From Planctomycetaceae bacterium (GTDB lineage: Bacteria; Planctomycetota; Planctomycetia; Pirellulales; Pirellulaceae): DNA of 64,000 nt. Shown here piece by piece: positions 53,620 to 63,182 of the stretch. The position numbers and the translations under genes are program-made. The stretch spans positions 1 to 64,000 of the forward strand of contig JAHEBQ010000018.1 in NCBI GenBank assembly GCA_024642205.1, written 5' to 3'. Below the pieces are notes generated by a model. That model did not search any database, was not told the origin of the DNA, and saw nothing but the letters and a program-made list of their open reading frames with translations. Every line of letters starts with the position of its first letter. The first letter of the stretch is position 1.

Positions 53620-56600
53620 ATGTCTACACCGCTGAAGGCATCCAGCATGTTCCGACCTTTTGAAAACAATCCGAGTTTTCCCAAGCAGGAAGAAGCCATC
53701 CTTGAGTTTTGGCGCGATCAGTCGATCTACGATCAGTCGCTCGCGCAACGTTCCGGCGGCCCACGATATGTCTTTTTCGAAGGCCCGCCGACCGCCAACG
53801 GCAAGCCGCACCCCGGACATTGCCTGACCCGGGCGATCAAGGACCTATTCCCGCGCTACAAGACAATGCGGGGTTATTACTGCGAACGTAAAGCGGGCTG
53901 GGATACCCATGGACTGCCCGTCGAAGTCGAAGTCTGCAAAGAGCTGGGAATTCACTCGAAGGAAGAAATCGAGGAATTCGGCGTCGAGCCGTTCATTCAA
54001 AAGTGTCAGCAGTCCGTCTGGCAATACATGCAGGAATGGGAACGGCTGACCGAGCGGCTTGGTTTCTGGGTCAAACTGGACGAAGCGTACGTAACTTATC
54101 ACCAGACTTACGTCGAATCTGTCTGGTGGTCGCTGAAGAATCTCTTTGACCGTGGGCTGCTTTACCAGGGCCACAAGATCATCTGGTGGTGGGCGCAGGG
54201 TGGGACGGCCCTGAGCAGCGGCGAGGTTGGCCAAGGTTACAAGACCGTGATGGACCCCTCGGTCTACGTGTTGTTTCCTTTGCTTGACCGTGAAAATACC
54301 AGTCTGCTGGTTTGGACCACGACACCCTGGACATTGCCCAGCAACCAGTTTGCCGCCGTCAATGAGAACATTGAGTACGTCACGGTTCACGATCCGGAGC
54401 TGGATCAGAATATTATTTTCGCCAGGGATTTGGTGGAAACGATCAGCCACAAGGTCAAACGCGAACTCGAAATCATTTCGACCGAGATGGGTTCGGAACT
54501 CGTTGGTCAAAGATATCAGCCTCCGTTTGACTATTACTACAAGTCACAAGGCAACCAGACGGGTGAATTGGTCGATGGTGGATCCCAGCACGTTGCCTGG
54601 CGTGTCACGTCGGCAAATTTCGTGACGACCGAAAGTGGCAGTGGCGCGGTTCACGAAGCGCCCGCCTTTGGCGAAGTCGACTACGAACTGTTGGTCACCG
54701 AACAGGCCCGTTTCAAAAACGGACAAGGGCCGCAGATGATTTGCGCCGTTGGACCCAACGGAAAATTTACGTCGGAAGCATCGGACTACGAGGGCCAATG
54801 GGTCAAAGATGCCGACAAACCGATTGCACGGCGGCTGAAGGAAGAAGGCAAGCTGTACCATCAAGAGCAATATCAGCACGAATACCCGTTCTGCTGGCGT
54901 GCGGACGATGATCCGTTAATCCAGTATCCGCGCGAAAGCTGGTTTGTCCGGACCACTCAATTCAAAGACCAGATGCTGGCCAATAACCAAAAAATCAATT
55001 GGCTTCCGGAACACATCAAAGACGGTCGGTTCGGGAACTTCCTGGAATCCAACGTCGATTGGGCACTCTCTCGCGAACGGTATTGGGGAACACCCTTGCC
55101 GATCTGGGTTTGCGAAAGTACCGGCCGAGCGGAAGCAATCGACTCCTGGGACAAACTGGTTTCCAAGCCCGGTGCCCGCGGAATGGACGTCTGGGAGGCC
55201 GCCAAAGCCGACAACCCGAATCTGCCGGACGACCTCAAAGTCCACAAGCCCTACATCGATCACGTCACTTACGATTCGCCATTCGAAACGGGAGCAAGAA
55301 TGCGACGTGTCCCCGAAGTGATCGATTGCTGGTATGACAGTGGAGCGATGCCGTTCGCACAATGGGGGTATCCGCATCGGGGCCAAGAGCAATTCAAGGC
55401 CCAGTTCCCGGCCGATTTCATCAGTGAAGCCCTGGATCAGACGCGTGGCTGGTTTTACAGCCAACTGGCCATCAGCACTTTGTTGTTTGGGGAGGACGCG
55501 GCCGAAGGTCATGAAACGGTTCCCTACCCACACCCATTCCGGAATTGCATCGTGCTTGGTTTGATGTTATCGGAGTGGTGGGAAGACAAGGACAAGAACA
55601 TCTATCTGACGCCGGAAGAAGCAAAAGCGGCTCCTTCGAGCACCACTCAGACGGTTGGCAAAATGTCCAAGAGTCTTCGCAACTACCGCGCGCCGCAGGA
55701 AATTTTCGACCACTATGGTGCCGATGCGCTGCGTTGGTATTTCTTTGCCAAGCAACCGCCCTGGACCTCGATCCAATACAGCGAACGCCAAATCAAGGAG
55801 AGCATCCCGGAATTTTTGCTTCGACTTTGGAATGTTTACAATGGATTTTTTGTTCAGTACGCAAACTTGGACGGATTTTCTCCGTCGTCGTTGACTGATC
55901 CGGGTCAACTCGCCGAGGGCGACTTTGTGGGCGGCGAAGGCTATCGACCGCTGGATCGACGCAGCGAACTTGATCGCTGGATTCTCAGTGAATTGCACCA
56001 GACGCTCGACATCGTGATCCGGGCAATGGATCAGTACGACAACTATTCCGCATGCACGCGGATCTCCAGCTTCGTTGACGCATTGAGCAATTGGTACGTT
56101 CGCCGCAGTCGTGATCGTTTCTGGTCCAAGGACAAACGTTCGCCCGACAAACTGGACGCGTATTGGACGCTTTATGAATGCCTGACGACAACCGCCAAAA
56201 TGGTTGCGCCATTTGTCCCGTTCATGGCCGAAACAATCTGGCAAAACCTGACCAGCGTTTTTGACGGTCGGGCAACCGCGAGTGTTCACCTTTGCGATTA
56301 CCCCACCCCGAATCCGGACAAAATCGATGAGGCACTTTCGCGGCGGATGGGGTTATTGAGGGAAATCGCGTCGTCCGGACTTTCGGCTCGCATGAACGCA
56401 AAACTGAAAGTCCGTCAGCCACTGTCAGGCGTAACCGTTGTGCTCAACGACCCTGTTGACCAGGACTGGCTGGAAGCACATGGCGAGTTGTTGAAAACCG
56501 AACTGAACGTACAGAGCGTGACGTACACTACCGATGCCGGCGAATTTGTGACTTACCAGATTGTGCCGAATTTCAAGCGTCTGGGTCCGCGCGTCGGCAG

Positions 56601-57099
56601 ATTGATGCCGAAACTCAAGCAGGCGTTTCAGCAAGCCAATGGGGCCGCGATCCTTTCCGAGTTGACGCAGAACAACCAGGTGAGCCTGGTCGTCGACGGC
56701 GAGGCCATCGAACTGGATCAGGACGATGTCGAAGTCCGCTTGCAGGCGAACGAAGGCTGGGCGGCAGCTCAAGGCCCACAAGCGGTAATCGTACTGGCCA
56801 CCGAATTAACGCCCGAGTTGATTCGCTCTGGTCTCGCACGCGATGTCAACCGGCTGGTCCAGGAACGACGTAAAGGCCTGGATTTGGAACGCTCGGATCG
56901 AATCGATCTTTACCTTGTGGCTGACTCCGATGAGCTCCACCAGGCGATCACCGAAAATGCCGAGTATCTGAAACGCGAGACACTGGCAAGAATACTTGTT
57001 CAGGAAACCCCAGACTTTTCGGTGGAAAGCGAAGATTGCAAAGTCGGAGAAGGCAGCCTGAAAATCTACATGCAGGTGACAGGTGGCACCGATGCCTGA
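53620..57099 (+). CDS. ileS: Isoleucyl-tRNA synthetase
   Basis: A 1159-residue class I IleRS. The start is ATG 53620; ATG 53647, with GAAGG 8 nt upstream, is an equally plausible start. The HIGH motif is H64-P-G-H67 in [18 protein letters not shown], followed by [20 protein letters not shown], and KMSKS is at residues 681-685 ([13 protein letters not shown]). The CP1 editing region has [20 protein letters not shown]. Long length and [18 protein letters not shown] wording fit the eukaryote-like (type 2) branch. It is followed by purN, whose start overlaps its stop. Confidence 0.96.
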   Translation: MSTPLKASSMFRPFENNPSFPKQEEAILEFWRDQSIYDQSLAQRSGGPRYVFFEGPPTANGKPHPGHCLTRAIKDLFPRYKTMRGYYCERKAGWDTHGLPVEVEVCKELGIHSKEEIEEFGVEPFIQKCQQSVWQYMQEWERLTERLGFWVKLDEAYVTYHQTYVESVWWSLKNLFDRGLLYQGHKIIWWWAQGGTALSSGEVGQGYKTVMDPSVYVLFPLLDRENTSLLVWTTTPWTLPSNQFAAVNENIEYVTVHDPELDQNIIFARDLVETISHKVKRELEIISTEMGSELVGQRYQPPFDYYYKSQGNQTGELVDGGSQHVAWRVTSANFVTTESGSGAVHEAPAFGEVDYELLVTEQARFKNGQGPQMICAVGPNGKFTSEASDYEGQWVKDADKPIARRLKEEGKLYHQEQYQHEYPFCWRADDDPLIQYPRESWFVRTTQFKDQMLANNQKINWLPEHIKDGRFGNFLESNVDWALSRERYWGTPLPIWVCESTGRAEAIDSWDKLVSKPGARGMDVWEAAKADNPNLPDDLKVHKPYIDHVTYDSPFETGARMRRVPEVIDCWYDSGAMPFAQWGYPHRGQEQFKAQFPADFISEALDQTRGWFYSQLAISTLLFGEDAAEGHETVPYPHPFRNCIVLGLMLSEWWEDKDKNIYLTPEEAKAAPSSTTQTVGKMSKSLRNYRAPQEIFDHYGADALRWYFFAKQPPWTSIQYSERQIKESIPEFLLRLWNVYNGFFVQYANLDGFSPSSLTDPGQLAEGDFVGGEGYRPLDRRSELDRWILSELHQTLDIVIRAMDQYDNYSACTRISSFVDALSNWYVRRSRDRFWSKDKRSPDKLDAYWTLYECLTTTAKMVAPFVPFMAETIWQNLTSVFDGRATASVHLCDYPTPNPDKIDEALSRRMGLLREIASSGLSARMNAKLKVRQPLSGVTVVLNDPVDQDWLEAHGELLKTELNVQSVTYTTDAGEFVTYQIVPNFKRLGPRVGRLMPKLKQAFQQANGAAILSELTQNNQVSLVVDGEAIELDQDDVEVRLQANEGWAAAQGPQAVIVLATELTPELIRSGLARDVNRLVQERRKGLDLERSDRIDLYLVADSDELHQAITENAEYLKRETLARILVQETPDFSVESEDCKVGEGSLKIYMQVTGGTDA

Positions 57100-57712
57100 T
57101 CGATTTAGGATCTCGGTGCTCATTTCCGGTGGCGGAACGACGCTCAAGAACCTGGTCCAATGTCGCGACCGTGGCAAATTGAATGTCGATATCGTCCAGG
57201 TTCTCTCCAACAATCCCACCGCCGGTGGATTGGAAATTGCGGCCGATGCCAAAATTCGCACGACAGTGATCAACCATAAAGACGTTAGCGGAATCGAGCC
57301 GTTCAGCAGCGAGATCTTTGAATCGATACGGAAATGCAAAGCCGATCTCGTAGTGATGGGGGGATTCCTGCGTCGCGTCAAGATTCCGTGCGATTTTGAG
57401 AATCGTGTGATCAACATCCACCCGAGCCTGATCCCCTCGTTTTGTGGCAAGGGCCATTACGGGTTTCGCGTCCATCGCGGCGTCATCGAGTACGGATGCA
57501 AGATCAGTGGATGTACCGTTCATTTTGTCGACGACCAATACGACCATGGCCCCATCATCGCGCAGACTGCGGTTCCGGTCCTCAACGATGATACTCCCGA
57601 GGATCTGGCGAGGCGCGTGTTTGAGAAAGAATGTGAACTGTATCCGCAGGTAATCAACTCGATTGCCGCGGGCCACGTGACGATATCCAATCGCCGGGTG
57701 AAGATAATGTAA
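57092..57712 (+). CDS. purN: Phosphoribosylglycinamide formyltransferase PurN
   Basis: A 206-residue PurN (GAR transformylase). The start is ATG 57092, overlapping the ileS stop, with AGGTGG about 5 nt upstream. N-terminus [17 protein letters not shown] is typical. Catalytic-site residues are Asn and His in [20 protein letters not shown] and Asp in [16 protein letters not shown]. It formylates GAR with 10-formyltetrahydrofolate in purine synthesis. The tight overlap suggests translation coupled to ileS. Confidence 0.94.
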   Translation: MPDRFRISVLISGGGTTLKNLVQCRDRGKLNVDIVQVLSNNPTAGGLEIAADAKIRTTVINHKDVSGIEPFSSEIFESIRKCKADLVVMGGFLRRVKIPCDFENRVINIHPSLIPSFCGKGHYGFRVHRGVIEYGCKISGCTVHFVDDQYDHGPIIAQTAVPVLNDDTPEDLARRVFEKECELYPQVINSIAAGHVTISNRRVKIM

Positions 57713-57838
57713 GCCAAGGATCGTCTCATTTTGGTCCGCAAAAAAGCTCACGCACCCCAACGGGAGCGTCTGATTCGGAATCAAAACCCGCAAACAAATA
57801 CGATGTTGACCCATCCTCCGATCTACAGGGATACGACC

Positions 57839-58726
57839 ATGTCCGATATGAAAATACAGAAACAGGACATCTGCGATATCGGCAAACGAATTTATTCCAA
57901 AGGTTTTGCGGCCGCCAACGAAGGCAACCTCTCGATTCGCGTCGACGACAATACCGTTTTGTGTACGCCGACAAGGCATTGCAAAGGATTCATGACGCCA
58001 GACGACATTTGCACGGTTGACATGACCGGCAAACAAGTGGCAGGGAAACTGAAACGGACCAGTGAGGTTTTGCTTCACATCGAGATCTATCGACAGCGGC
58101 CCGAAATCACGAGCGTGGTCCACTGCCATCCACCCTATGCCACTGCATTTGCGGTCGCCCATGAGCCGATTCCCAATTGCGTCCTGCCTGAGCCCGATAT
58201 CTTTTTGGGAGAGGTCCCGATCGCGGCCTATGCGACGCCCGGTAATCAGAATTTTGCCGAGACGATCTTGCCATTTGTGGACCGAACGAACATTATCGTG
58301 CTCGCCAACCATGGCACTGTCAGTTACGAATCGGATATCGAAACCGCATATTGGTTGACAGAAATCCTGGATGCTTACTGTCGAATCTTGATTCTGGCTC
58401 GTCAATTGGGGGGGATTCGGTACTTGCCGATTGAAAAAGGCCGTGAGTTGTTGGCCATGCGGAAGGACTGGGGGTTTTCTGACCCCCGTTCCGAAGCCGC
58501 GGACTGGTCGAAAAACATCGCCGATTTCGCGTCTTTCAAATCCAGCTGGCCGAACTCGGAACTCGAGCAATTGGCCTTTCCGGCCCATCCGAGCGTTCGT
58601 CCGGTATCGAGTCATGACCCCGAAAAGCTTGCCTCGCGAACACGCCGTGCAGGCGATGTTTCCATGGAACAGCTCGTCGAGTTGATTGCCGAACGGGTTG
58701 TAAAGAAACTCCGTGAGGGAAACTAA
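57839..58726 (+). CDS. Class II aldolase/adducin family protein with C-terminal encapsulation-peptide-like helix
   Basis: A 295-residue protein starting at ATG 57839 (AGGGATACGACC upstream); the longer frame begins at 57731 without support. The class II aldolase site is intact: NEGNLSIRVDDNT, catalytic E76 (KRTSEVLLHIEIY), and zinc ligands H95, H97 (VVHCHPPYATAFA) and H158 (VLANHGTVSYES). The catalytic domain ends about residue 235. A linker then leads to the amphipathic helix SMEQLVELIAERVVKKLRE near 275-293, typical of bacterial microcompartment encapsulation peptides. In planctomycetes a fuculose/rhamnulose-phosphate aldolase of this kind is a core cargo of the saccharide-degrading microcompartment. 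No shell genes lie in the window. Confidence 0.85.
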   Translation: MSDMKIQKQDICDIGKRIYSKGFAAANEGNLSIRVDDNTVLCTPTRHCKGFMTPDDICTVDMTGKQVAGKLKRTSEVLLHIEIYRQRPEITSVVHCHPPYATAFAVAHEPIPNCVLPEPDIFLGEVPIAAYATPGNQNFAETILPFVDRTNIIVLANHGTVSYESDIETAYWLTEILDAYCRILILARQLGGIRYLPIEKGRELLAMRKDWGFSDPRSEAADWSKNIADFASFKSSWPNSELEQLAFPAHPSVRPVSSHDPEKLASRTRRAGDVSMEQLVELIAERVVKKLREGN

Positions 58727-58937
58727 CTCCCAAAGATTCGATCCCAATACCAATGACGAACATCCGGTTGCCGCAATCCTCGCCGTGATTCCCGTCTAGA
58801 TCGGTAGCCTCGCATTTGTGAGTTGAGGTAATTGAACGGGCTTGACGCTGACGATCGGGCAAACTTGAGTGGATCAAGAATGTCAAGATTTGACGTTTAT
58901 TCGGTTCTTGCGATTGGGTCCGGTCATTTCCGGGAAA

Positions 58938-58954
58938 ATGATTAGCATAATCAT
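58938..58954 (+). promoter_or_regulatory. Fur-like inverted repeat upstream of the porin
   Basis: Perfect inverted repeat ATGATTA-GCA-TAATCAT about 72 bp before the porin ATG. Its core matches 11 of 14 positions of the 7-1-7 Fur consensus (TGATAAT-n-ATTATCA). Position in a promoter region of an outer-membrane porin makes a metalloregulator operator plausible, but other regulators cannot be excluded. Confidence 0.4.
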
Positions 58955-59025
58955 GTGGTTCCGATGGCCACCTTTCCGAATCTTCCGGTATTCAGAGATC
59001 ACACTCTTATTACGGAAGTAGTGCC

Positions 59026-60576
59026 ATGCTAGCGAAGTTTGCTGCCTCAGCGGTAATTGTCCTCGGAATTATCTGCTCGGACGCGCTTGGTCAACAGCCA
59101 TACTACCAACCCGATGTTCGCTCGAATGTTGGTCCGGCTTCCTACACGGGCCCTCACGACAACCAGGACGACGCTGCGGCACAAGAGCTGAAGGATACCG
59201 TTCGCAAGTTGGAATTGCGGTTGGCCGAGTTGGAAAACGACGTGATGAATAAGCTCGATTCCAAGCCCGCGGAGGAAACGGTCGACGCGAGCGAGGATGT
59301 GAACGAACGGCTTTCCAAGCTGGAAAAGGACCTGGAGACGCAAGACAAAGCCGTCGACAAACTCGAGAGTGCCGTTCCGGAATTTGTCGTCAGCGGTCAC
59401 AAGAACCCAAAAATGAAGTTCTTTGGTCGACTCCACCTCGATTACTGGGCATTTCCAAGTGTCGACGACACCATCATTCCGGTGGAAGGCATCAATCCAC
59501 AGGATCGGGTAGAGTTTCGCCGAATGCGACTGGGTGTCTCGGGTGATCTTACCGACAACATGCTCTACAAGATCGAATTGGAATTCGCCGGTGGTAACAA
59601 CCCATCGTACCGCGATGCATTTCTTGGTTTCAAAGATCTGCCATTGCTCAGAACGGTACTGATCGGAAATCAGAAACGACCGTACGGATTGGACCACCTT
59701 AACAGTAGTCGATACAACGTCTTCTTGGAGCGACCGTTTATTGTCGAGGCGTTCAATCAGGACTCTCGACGGCTTGGCATCGCCAGTTATGGTGTTTCCG
59801 AAGACGAAGGCTGGAACTGGCGGTATGGAGTATACAATCAGGAATTGACACAAAACCAGGCAGGGTACGTTGGTGACCACTACCAGGCTGAATTTGCCGC
59901 TCGAATTGCCCGCACCGCCTGGTACGACGAATCTTCCGGCGGCCGGGGCTATGCTCACTTTGCGTTGAGCGGAATGGTTGGCACGCCCGATGGTCGCACT
60001 GGAAGCCTCAACAATCAGGCTCGCTACCGGACGCGTCCTGAAGCACGCACAACCGCCCGCTGGTTGGACACGGGACGAATCGATGGAGCCAATTCCAATT
60101 CACTGATCGGATTGGAATCGGTTATCAATATTGGTGCATTCAACTGGACGTCGGAGTACATGCGAACCAATGTCGATCGTAATGACGCCGTTGGAGAGGA
60201 TGTTGCGTTCGACGGGGGCTATACTCAAGTCTCGTACATGTTGACCGGTGAGCATCATCCGTGGGACCGGGAGTCCGGAACACTGGGCCGACTAAAACCT
60301 CATGAGAACTTCTTCCGGGTCAGAGATTGCGATTGCAACACCCAACTTGGCAAGGGTGCCTGGGAAGTTGCCTTTCGATACTCCTACGCTGACCTGAACG
60401 ATTTTGACATCCAGGGAGGTGAGGCGAACTCCTACACATTCGGCGTAAACTGGTATTGGAATCCTTATGCTCGAATGCAATTCAACTACATCTTGGGCGA
60501 CCTCTCGTCGGGCCGCAATGGATTGGGACAGGGTGACTACCAGATCGCAGGCGTTCGATGGATGGTGGACTTTTAG
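59026..60576 (+). CDS. Phosphate-selective porin O/P-like outer membrane protein
   Basis: A 516-residue outer membrane protein with ATG 59026 and GGAAG about 9 nt upstream. The signal peptide is MLAKFAASAVIVLGIICSDA (cleavage about residue 22). Residues about 45-120 form a coiled coil (LKDTVRKLELRLAELENDVM), often used for trimerisation or peptidoglycan contact. The porin barrel (OprO/OprP family) follows, with FFGRLHLDYWAFPSVDDTII, FRRMRLGVSGDLTDNMLYKI, RTVLIGNQKRPYGLDHLNSS and a C-terminal GDYQIAGVRWMVDF ending in aromatic residue F. It should form a channel for small anions; phosphate specificity is a family-level inference. A Fur-like inverted repeat lies upstream. Confidence 0.9.
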   Translation: MLAKFAASAVIVLGIICSDALGQQPYYQPDVRSNVGPASYTGPHDNQDDAAAQELKDTVRKLELRLAELENDVMNKLDSKPAEETVDASEDVNERLSKLEKDLETQDKAVDKLESAVPEFVVSGHKNPKMKFFGRLHLDYWAFPSVDDTIIPVEGINPQDRVEFRRMRLGVSGDLTDNMLYKIELEFAGGNNPSYRDAFLGFKDLPLLRTVLIGNQKRPYGLDHLNSSRYNVFLERPFIVEAFNQDSRRLGIASYGVSEDEGWNWRYGVYNQELTQNQAGYVGDHYQAEFAARIARTAWYDESSGGRGYAHFALSGMVGTPDGRTGSLNNQARYRTRPEARTTARWLDTGRIDGANSNSLIGLESVINIGAFNWTSEYMRTNVDRNDAVGEDVAFDGGYTQVSYMLTGEHHPWDRESGTLGRLKPHENFFRVRDCDCNTQLGKGAWEVAFRYSYADLNDFDIQGGEANSYTFGVNWYWNPYARMQFNYILGDLSSGRNGLGQGDYQIAGVRWMVDF

Positions 60577-60644
60577 TCTCGCCAGCATCGTGTTGTTTCA
60601 ATCAAACCAGAGCCCGATACGAATCTATTCACAGAGTGATCATT

Positions 60645-61244
60645 ATGAAAAACGGAATGAAAATTATTGCCGCCCTGTCGATGGCGTTTGCAGGAATGCT
60701 GGGTACGAGTGCAATGGTCAACCACGTAGCTGCCACCACGGCCATCGAGTGCGGATGTGGAAAACGGCTTTGCGATGGACGCTGCCGGTTGCTTCATCGG
60801 AAATCGACATGTCAAACCTGTGACACCCAATGCGGTTGTGTTGAGTGTCCTCAGTGCGCATGCGAGGTCTGCAAGCTTGAAGTCGACAACAGCAAGATCA
60901 AGAAAACCTGCTTTCAAGTCGAGCAGAAAACGATTTGTGTACCGCCAGTTCGCCTGCCCTGGAAAAAAGACTGCCCTCCGGTAACGTCAAAAACGAAAAC
61001 CGTCAACGTATTGAAAACGCATTCCTACGAATGCCCAAACTGTACCTACAAGTGGACCCTGCAAAAGCCTGTGGTAATGGAAACTTCCGATCAGGGGGCT
61101 GCGCCAACCAAGGAGGTGGTAACTGCACCACCAGCCGATTCCAGCTTTCTGGTAACATCTCCAGGCGTGGCAACTCAAAATGTATCATCGCCGGCTCCGC
61201 TGCCTGGTCTGATTTACGGTTCATCAACATCCAATCGTCGATGA
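60645..61244 (+). CDS. Cys-rich exported protein (third copy of this style)
   Basis: A 199-residue protein at ATG 60645, with AGAGTGA about 7 nt upstream; the longer frame from 60558 overlaps the porin end. A signal peptide MKIIAALSMAFAGMLGTSAM spans about residues 5-25. The Cys-rich core is CGCGKRLCDGRCRLL, CQTCDTQCGCVECPQCACEV and later CPNCTYKW, then a Pro/Ser-rich tail. It follows the porin in the same direction and has a terminator after it, so the two may share a message. No family recognised; metal binding or disulfide cross-linking is possible. Confidence 0.75.
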   Translation: MKNGMKIIAALSMAFAGMLGTSAMVNHVAATTAIECGCGKRLCDGRCRLLHRKSTCQTCDTQCGCVECPQCACEVCKLEVDNSKIKKTCFQVEQKTICVPPVRLPWKKDCPPVTSKTKTVNVLKTHSYECPNCTYKWTLQKPVVMETSDQGAAPTKEVVTAPPADSSFLVTSPGVATQNVSSPAPLPGLIYGSSTSNRR

Positions 61245-61313
61245 CGAACTGATTCAACCGATCAGCCGATTCATTTCTCCGTCAGCAACCCATCCTGCGT
61301 GGCGATCAAGAGG

Positions 61314-61345
61314 GGCTTTCCGTGAATTTCCGGAAAGCCTTTTTT
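61314..61345 (+). terminator. Rho-independent terminator
   Basis: A perfect 9-bp stem GGCTTTCCG (61314-61322) / CGGAAAGCC (61331-61339), 8-nt loop, then six T (61340-61345). It lies 70 bp after the Cys-rich gene stop and ends the porin/Cys-rich transcript. No T tract on the other strand, so it is not bidirectional. Confidence 0.85.
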
Positions 61346-61468
61346 CTTTCGACTGACTGGTCCGTCATGTTGGAATCTGCCTGACCGCATGACGGCCTGC
61401 ACACGTCAACGGTCGAGTTGCTGCAGGCAGTTGGAGATTGAGCAGTCATTCTGCAGACGCGATGACTT

Positions 61469-62860
61469 TCAGAAAAGTCGATTCATACCGTTGAGTGCAG
61501 CGACGCGGTAAGCTTCCGCCATCGTCGGATAGTTGAATGTTGTCTCCGTAAAGTACTTGATCGTATTGGCGGAACCTTGTTGAGCCATGATCGCCTGGCC
61601 AATGTGGATGATTTCTGAGGCACTGGAACCAAAACAGTGAATTCCGAGAATCTCCAGCGTTTCCCGGTGAAACAGGATTTTGAGCATGCCGACACGCTGC
61701 CCAATGATCTGGGCCCGAGCCAGGCTTTTGAAGTTGGCCACCCCAACTTCGTAGGGAATTTTCTCGGAAGTCAACTCTTTTTCCGTTTTGCCGATGCAGC
61801 TGATTTCGGGACTGGTATAGATGCCAGATGGAATTTCGCCGACCAGTTTACAATGATCCTCGTGCGTGCCCAAGATTCGCATCGCGGCCGCGCGGCCCTG
61901 AGTATACGCGGCGCTGGCAAGTGAAGGAAAGCCGATCACATCTCCCACGGCAAACACGTTTTCGACCGTAGTTTGAAAACATTCGTTGACACTCAGATAT
62001 CCACGACTGTCTGGTACCAGACCCAGGTTCGCCAGCCCAAGGTCATTGGTGTTCCCCGTCCGCCCGATCGCCCACAGCAAAACGTCGGTTTTGAAGTGCT
62101 TTCCGCTTTTCATGTGAGCAATCACGCCATCGTCCAATGGCTCAATTTTCTCGTAACTCTCATGGTGGCGGATAACCACTCCTCGTTCTCGCATGTGATA
62201 CCCCAGTGCATCGCTGATTTCGTCGTCCAGGAAATCCAACAATTCACCGCGTCCGTTGACCAGATTGATTTTGATCGCCAGGTTGCGAAACATTGACGCA
62301 TACTCGCAACCGATAACGCCCGCCCCCAGGACCGTCATGGAATGAGGCTTGCGATCCAGGCTCAAAATCGTGTCGCTGTCGAAAATGCGGGGGTGATCAA
62401 AATCAACGTCTTCTGGATGATACGGCCGAGAACCGACGGCGATGATCACGTGGTCGGCTGTAATGGTTTCTCCTTCATTGATCGATATCGTGTTCGCATC
62501 GACAAACCTCGCGTGCCCGAATTTGACTTCCACATCATTGCGATTGTAAAAATTCCGACGCATCGTCTCCTGGCTCGCGATGACTTGCTGGGCAGATTTG
62601 GTCAACTCGGCAACACTGGGTTTGGCGTTGATTCCGCAATTCTGCAAAAGCGGATTGTTGAGGGCTTCCGTCAAACGATAGATGGCAAAACGTAAAGCCT
62701 TGCTCGGAATCGTTCCCCAGTGGGTGCATCCACCGCCAATCCTTCCGAACCGCTCGATCAAAACCACGCGCTTGCCAGCCTTGGACAGTTGCATCGCCGC
62801 CCCTTCGCCCCCGGGGCCCGATCCGATAACCACTACATCTGTCGTACGTTCCGTCGTCAC
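61469..62860 (-). CDS. sthA: Soluble pyridine nucleotide transhydrogenase (SthA-like)
   Basis: A 463-residue flavoprotein of the dihydrolipoamide dehydrogenase superfamily. The start is the GTG complementary to 62858-62860, with GAGG about 5 nt upstream and the expected family length; the open frame to 62983 adds a weak prefix. The FAD site is [17 protein letters not shown], and the redox region reads GGGC45-T-H-W-G-T50-IPSKALR, where the second redox cysteine is replaced by Thr as in SthA. The NAD site [17 protein letters not shown] and C-terminal interface [20 protein letters not shown] also fit. SthA exchanges reducing equivalents between NADH and NADPH. The missing cysteine pair argues against dihydrolipoamide dehydrogenase. 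Confidence 0.92.
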   Translation of the reverse strand: MTTERTTDVVVIGSGPGGEGAAMQLSKAGKRVVLIERFGRIGGGCTHWGTIPSKALRFAIYRLTEALNNPLLQNCGINAKPSVAELTKSAQQVIASQETMRRNFYNRNDVEVKFGHARFVDANTISINEGETITADHVIIAVGSRPYHPEDVDFDHPRIFDSDTILSLDRKPHSMTVLGAGVIGCEYASMFRNLAIKINLVNGRGELLDFLDDEISDALGYHMRERGVVIRHHESYEKIEPLDDGVIAHMKSGKHFKTDVLLWAIGRTGNTNDLGLANLGLVPDSRGYLSVNECFQTTVENVFAVGDVIGFPSLASAAYTQGRAAAMRILGTHEDHCKLVGEIPSGIYTSPEISCIGKTEKELTSEKIPYEVGVANFKSLARAQIIGQRVGMLKILFHRETLEILGIHCFGSSASEIIHIGQAIMAQQGSANTIKYFTETTFNYPTMAEAYRVAALNGMNRLF

Positions 62861-63182
62861 TGGATCCTCTATTCTGTTGTTGCAAGGCGACTGGACGTAT
62901 GGGAATCGAGGCTCAGTCCGATCCGCCGGTTCCTGGATACGTCGCGAATCAACGATTGTGACATTACGAACCGAGTTTCGCAATCGTCATCATCCCTGAC
63001 GGTCTCACTCCGCATCTTTCGTGATCGAAGAAAATCGACCGTCGAACCGGCGAGGCACATCGTTGAGAAAAAACCGCCATGCGAGGTTTAGTTACAAGAC
63101 GCGACGGCGAGGACATGCAGAAACCGGGTACCGAACACTGGATGCCGCGTACTGCGTTTTGAATTTTCGACCCGGGCAATCG
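62861..63182. other. Intergenic, no gene recognised
   Basis: 322 bp between the flavoenzyme gene and sthA, both on the minus strand. It carries the sthA ribosome binding site. Short frames on both strands lack motifs. No terminator was identified. Confidence 0.4.

Noticed and set aside
56948-58753. Open frame of 601 codons on the minus strand
   Set aside because: Antisense to ileS, purN and the aldolase, all of which have strong motifs. Composition is a shadow of the plus-strand coding.
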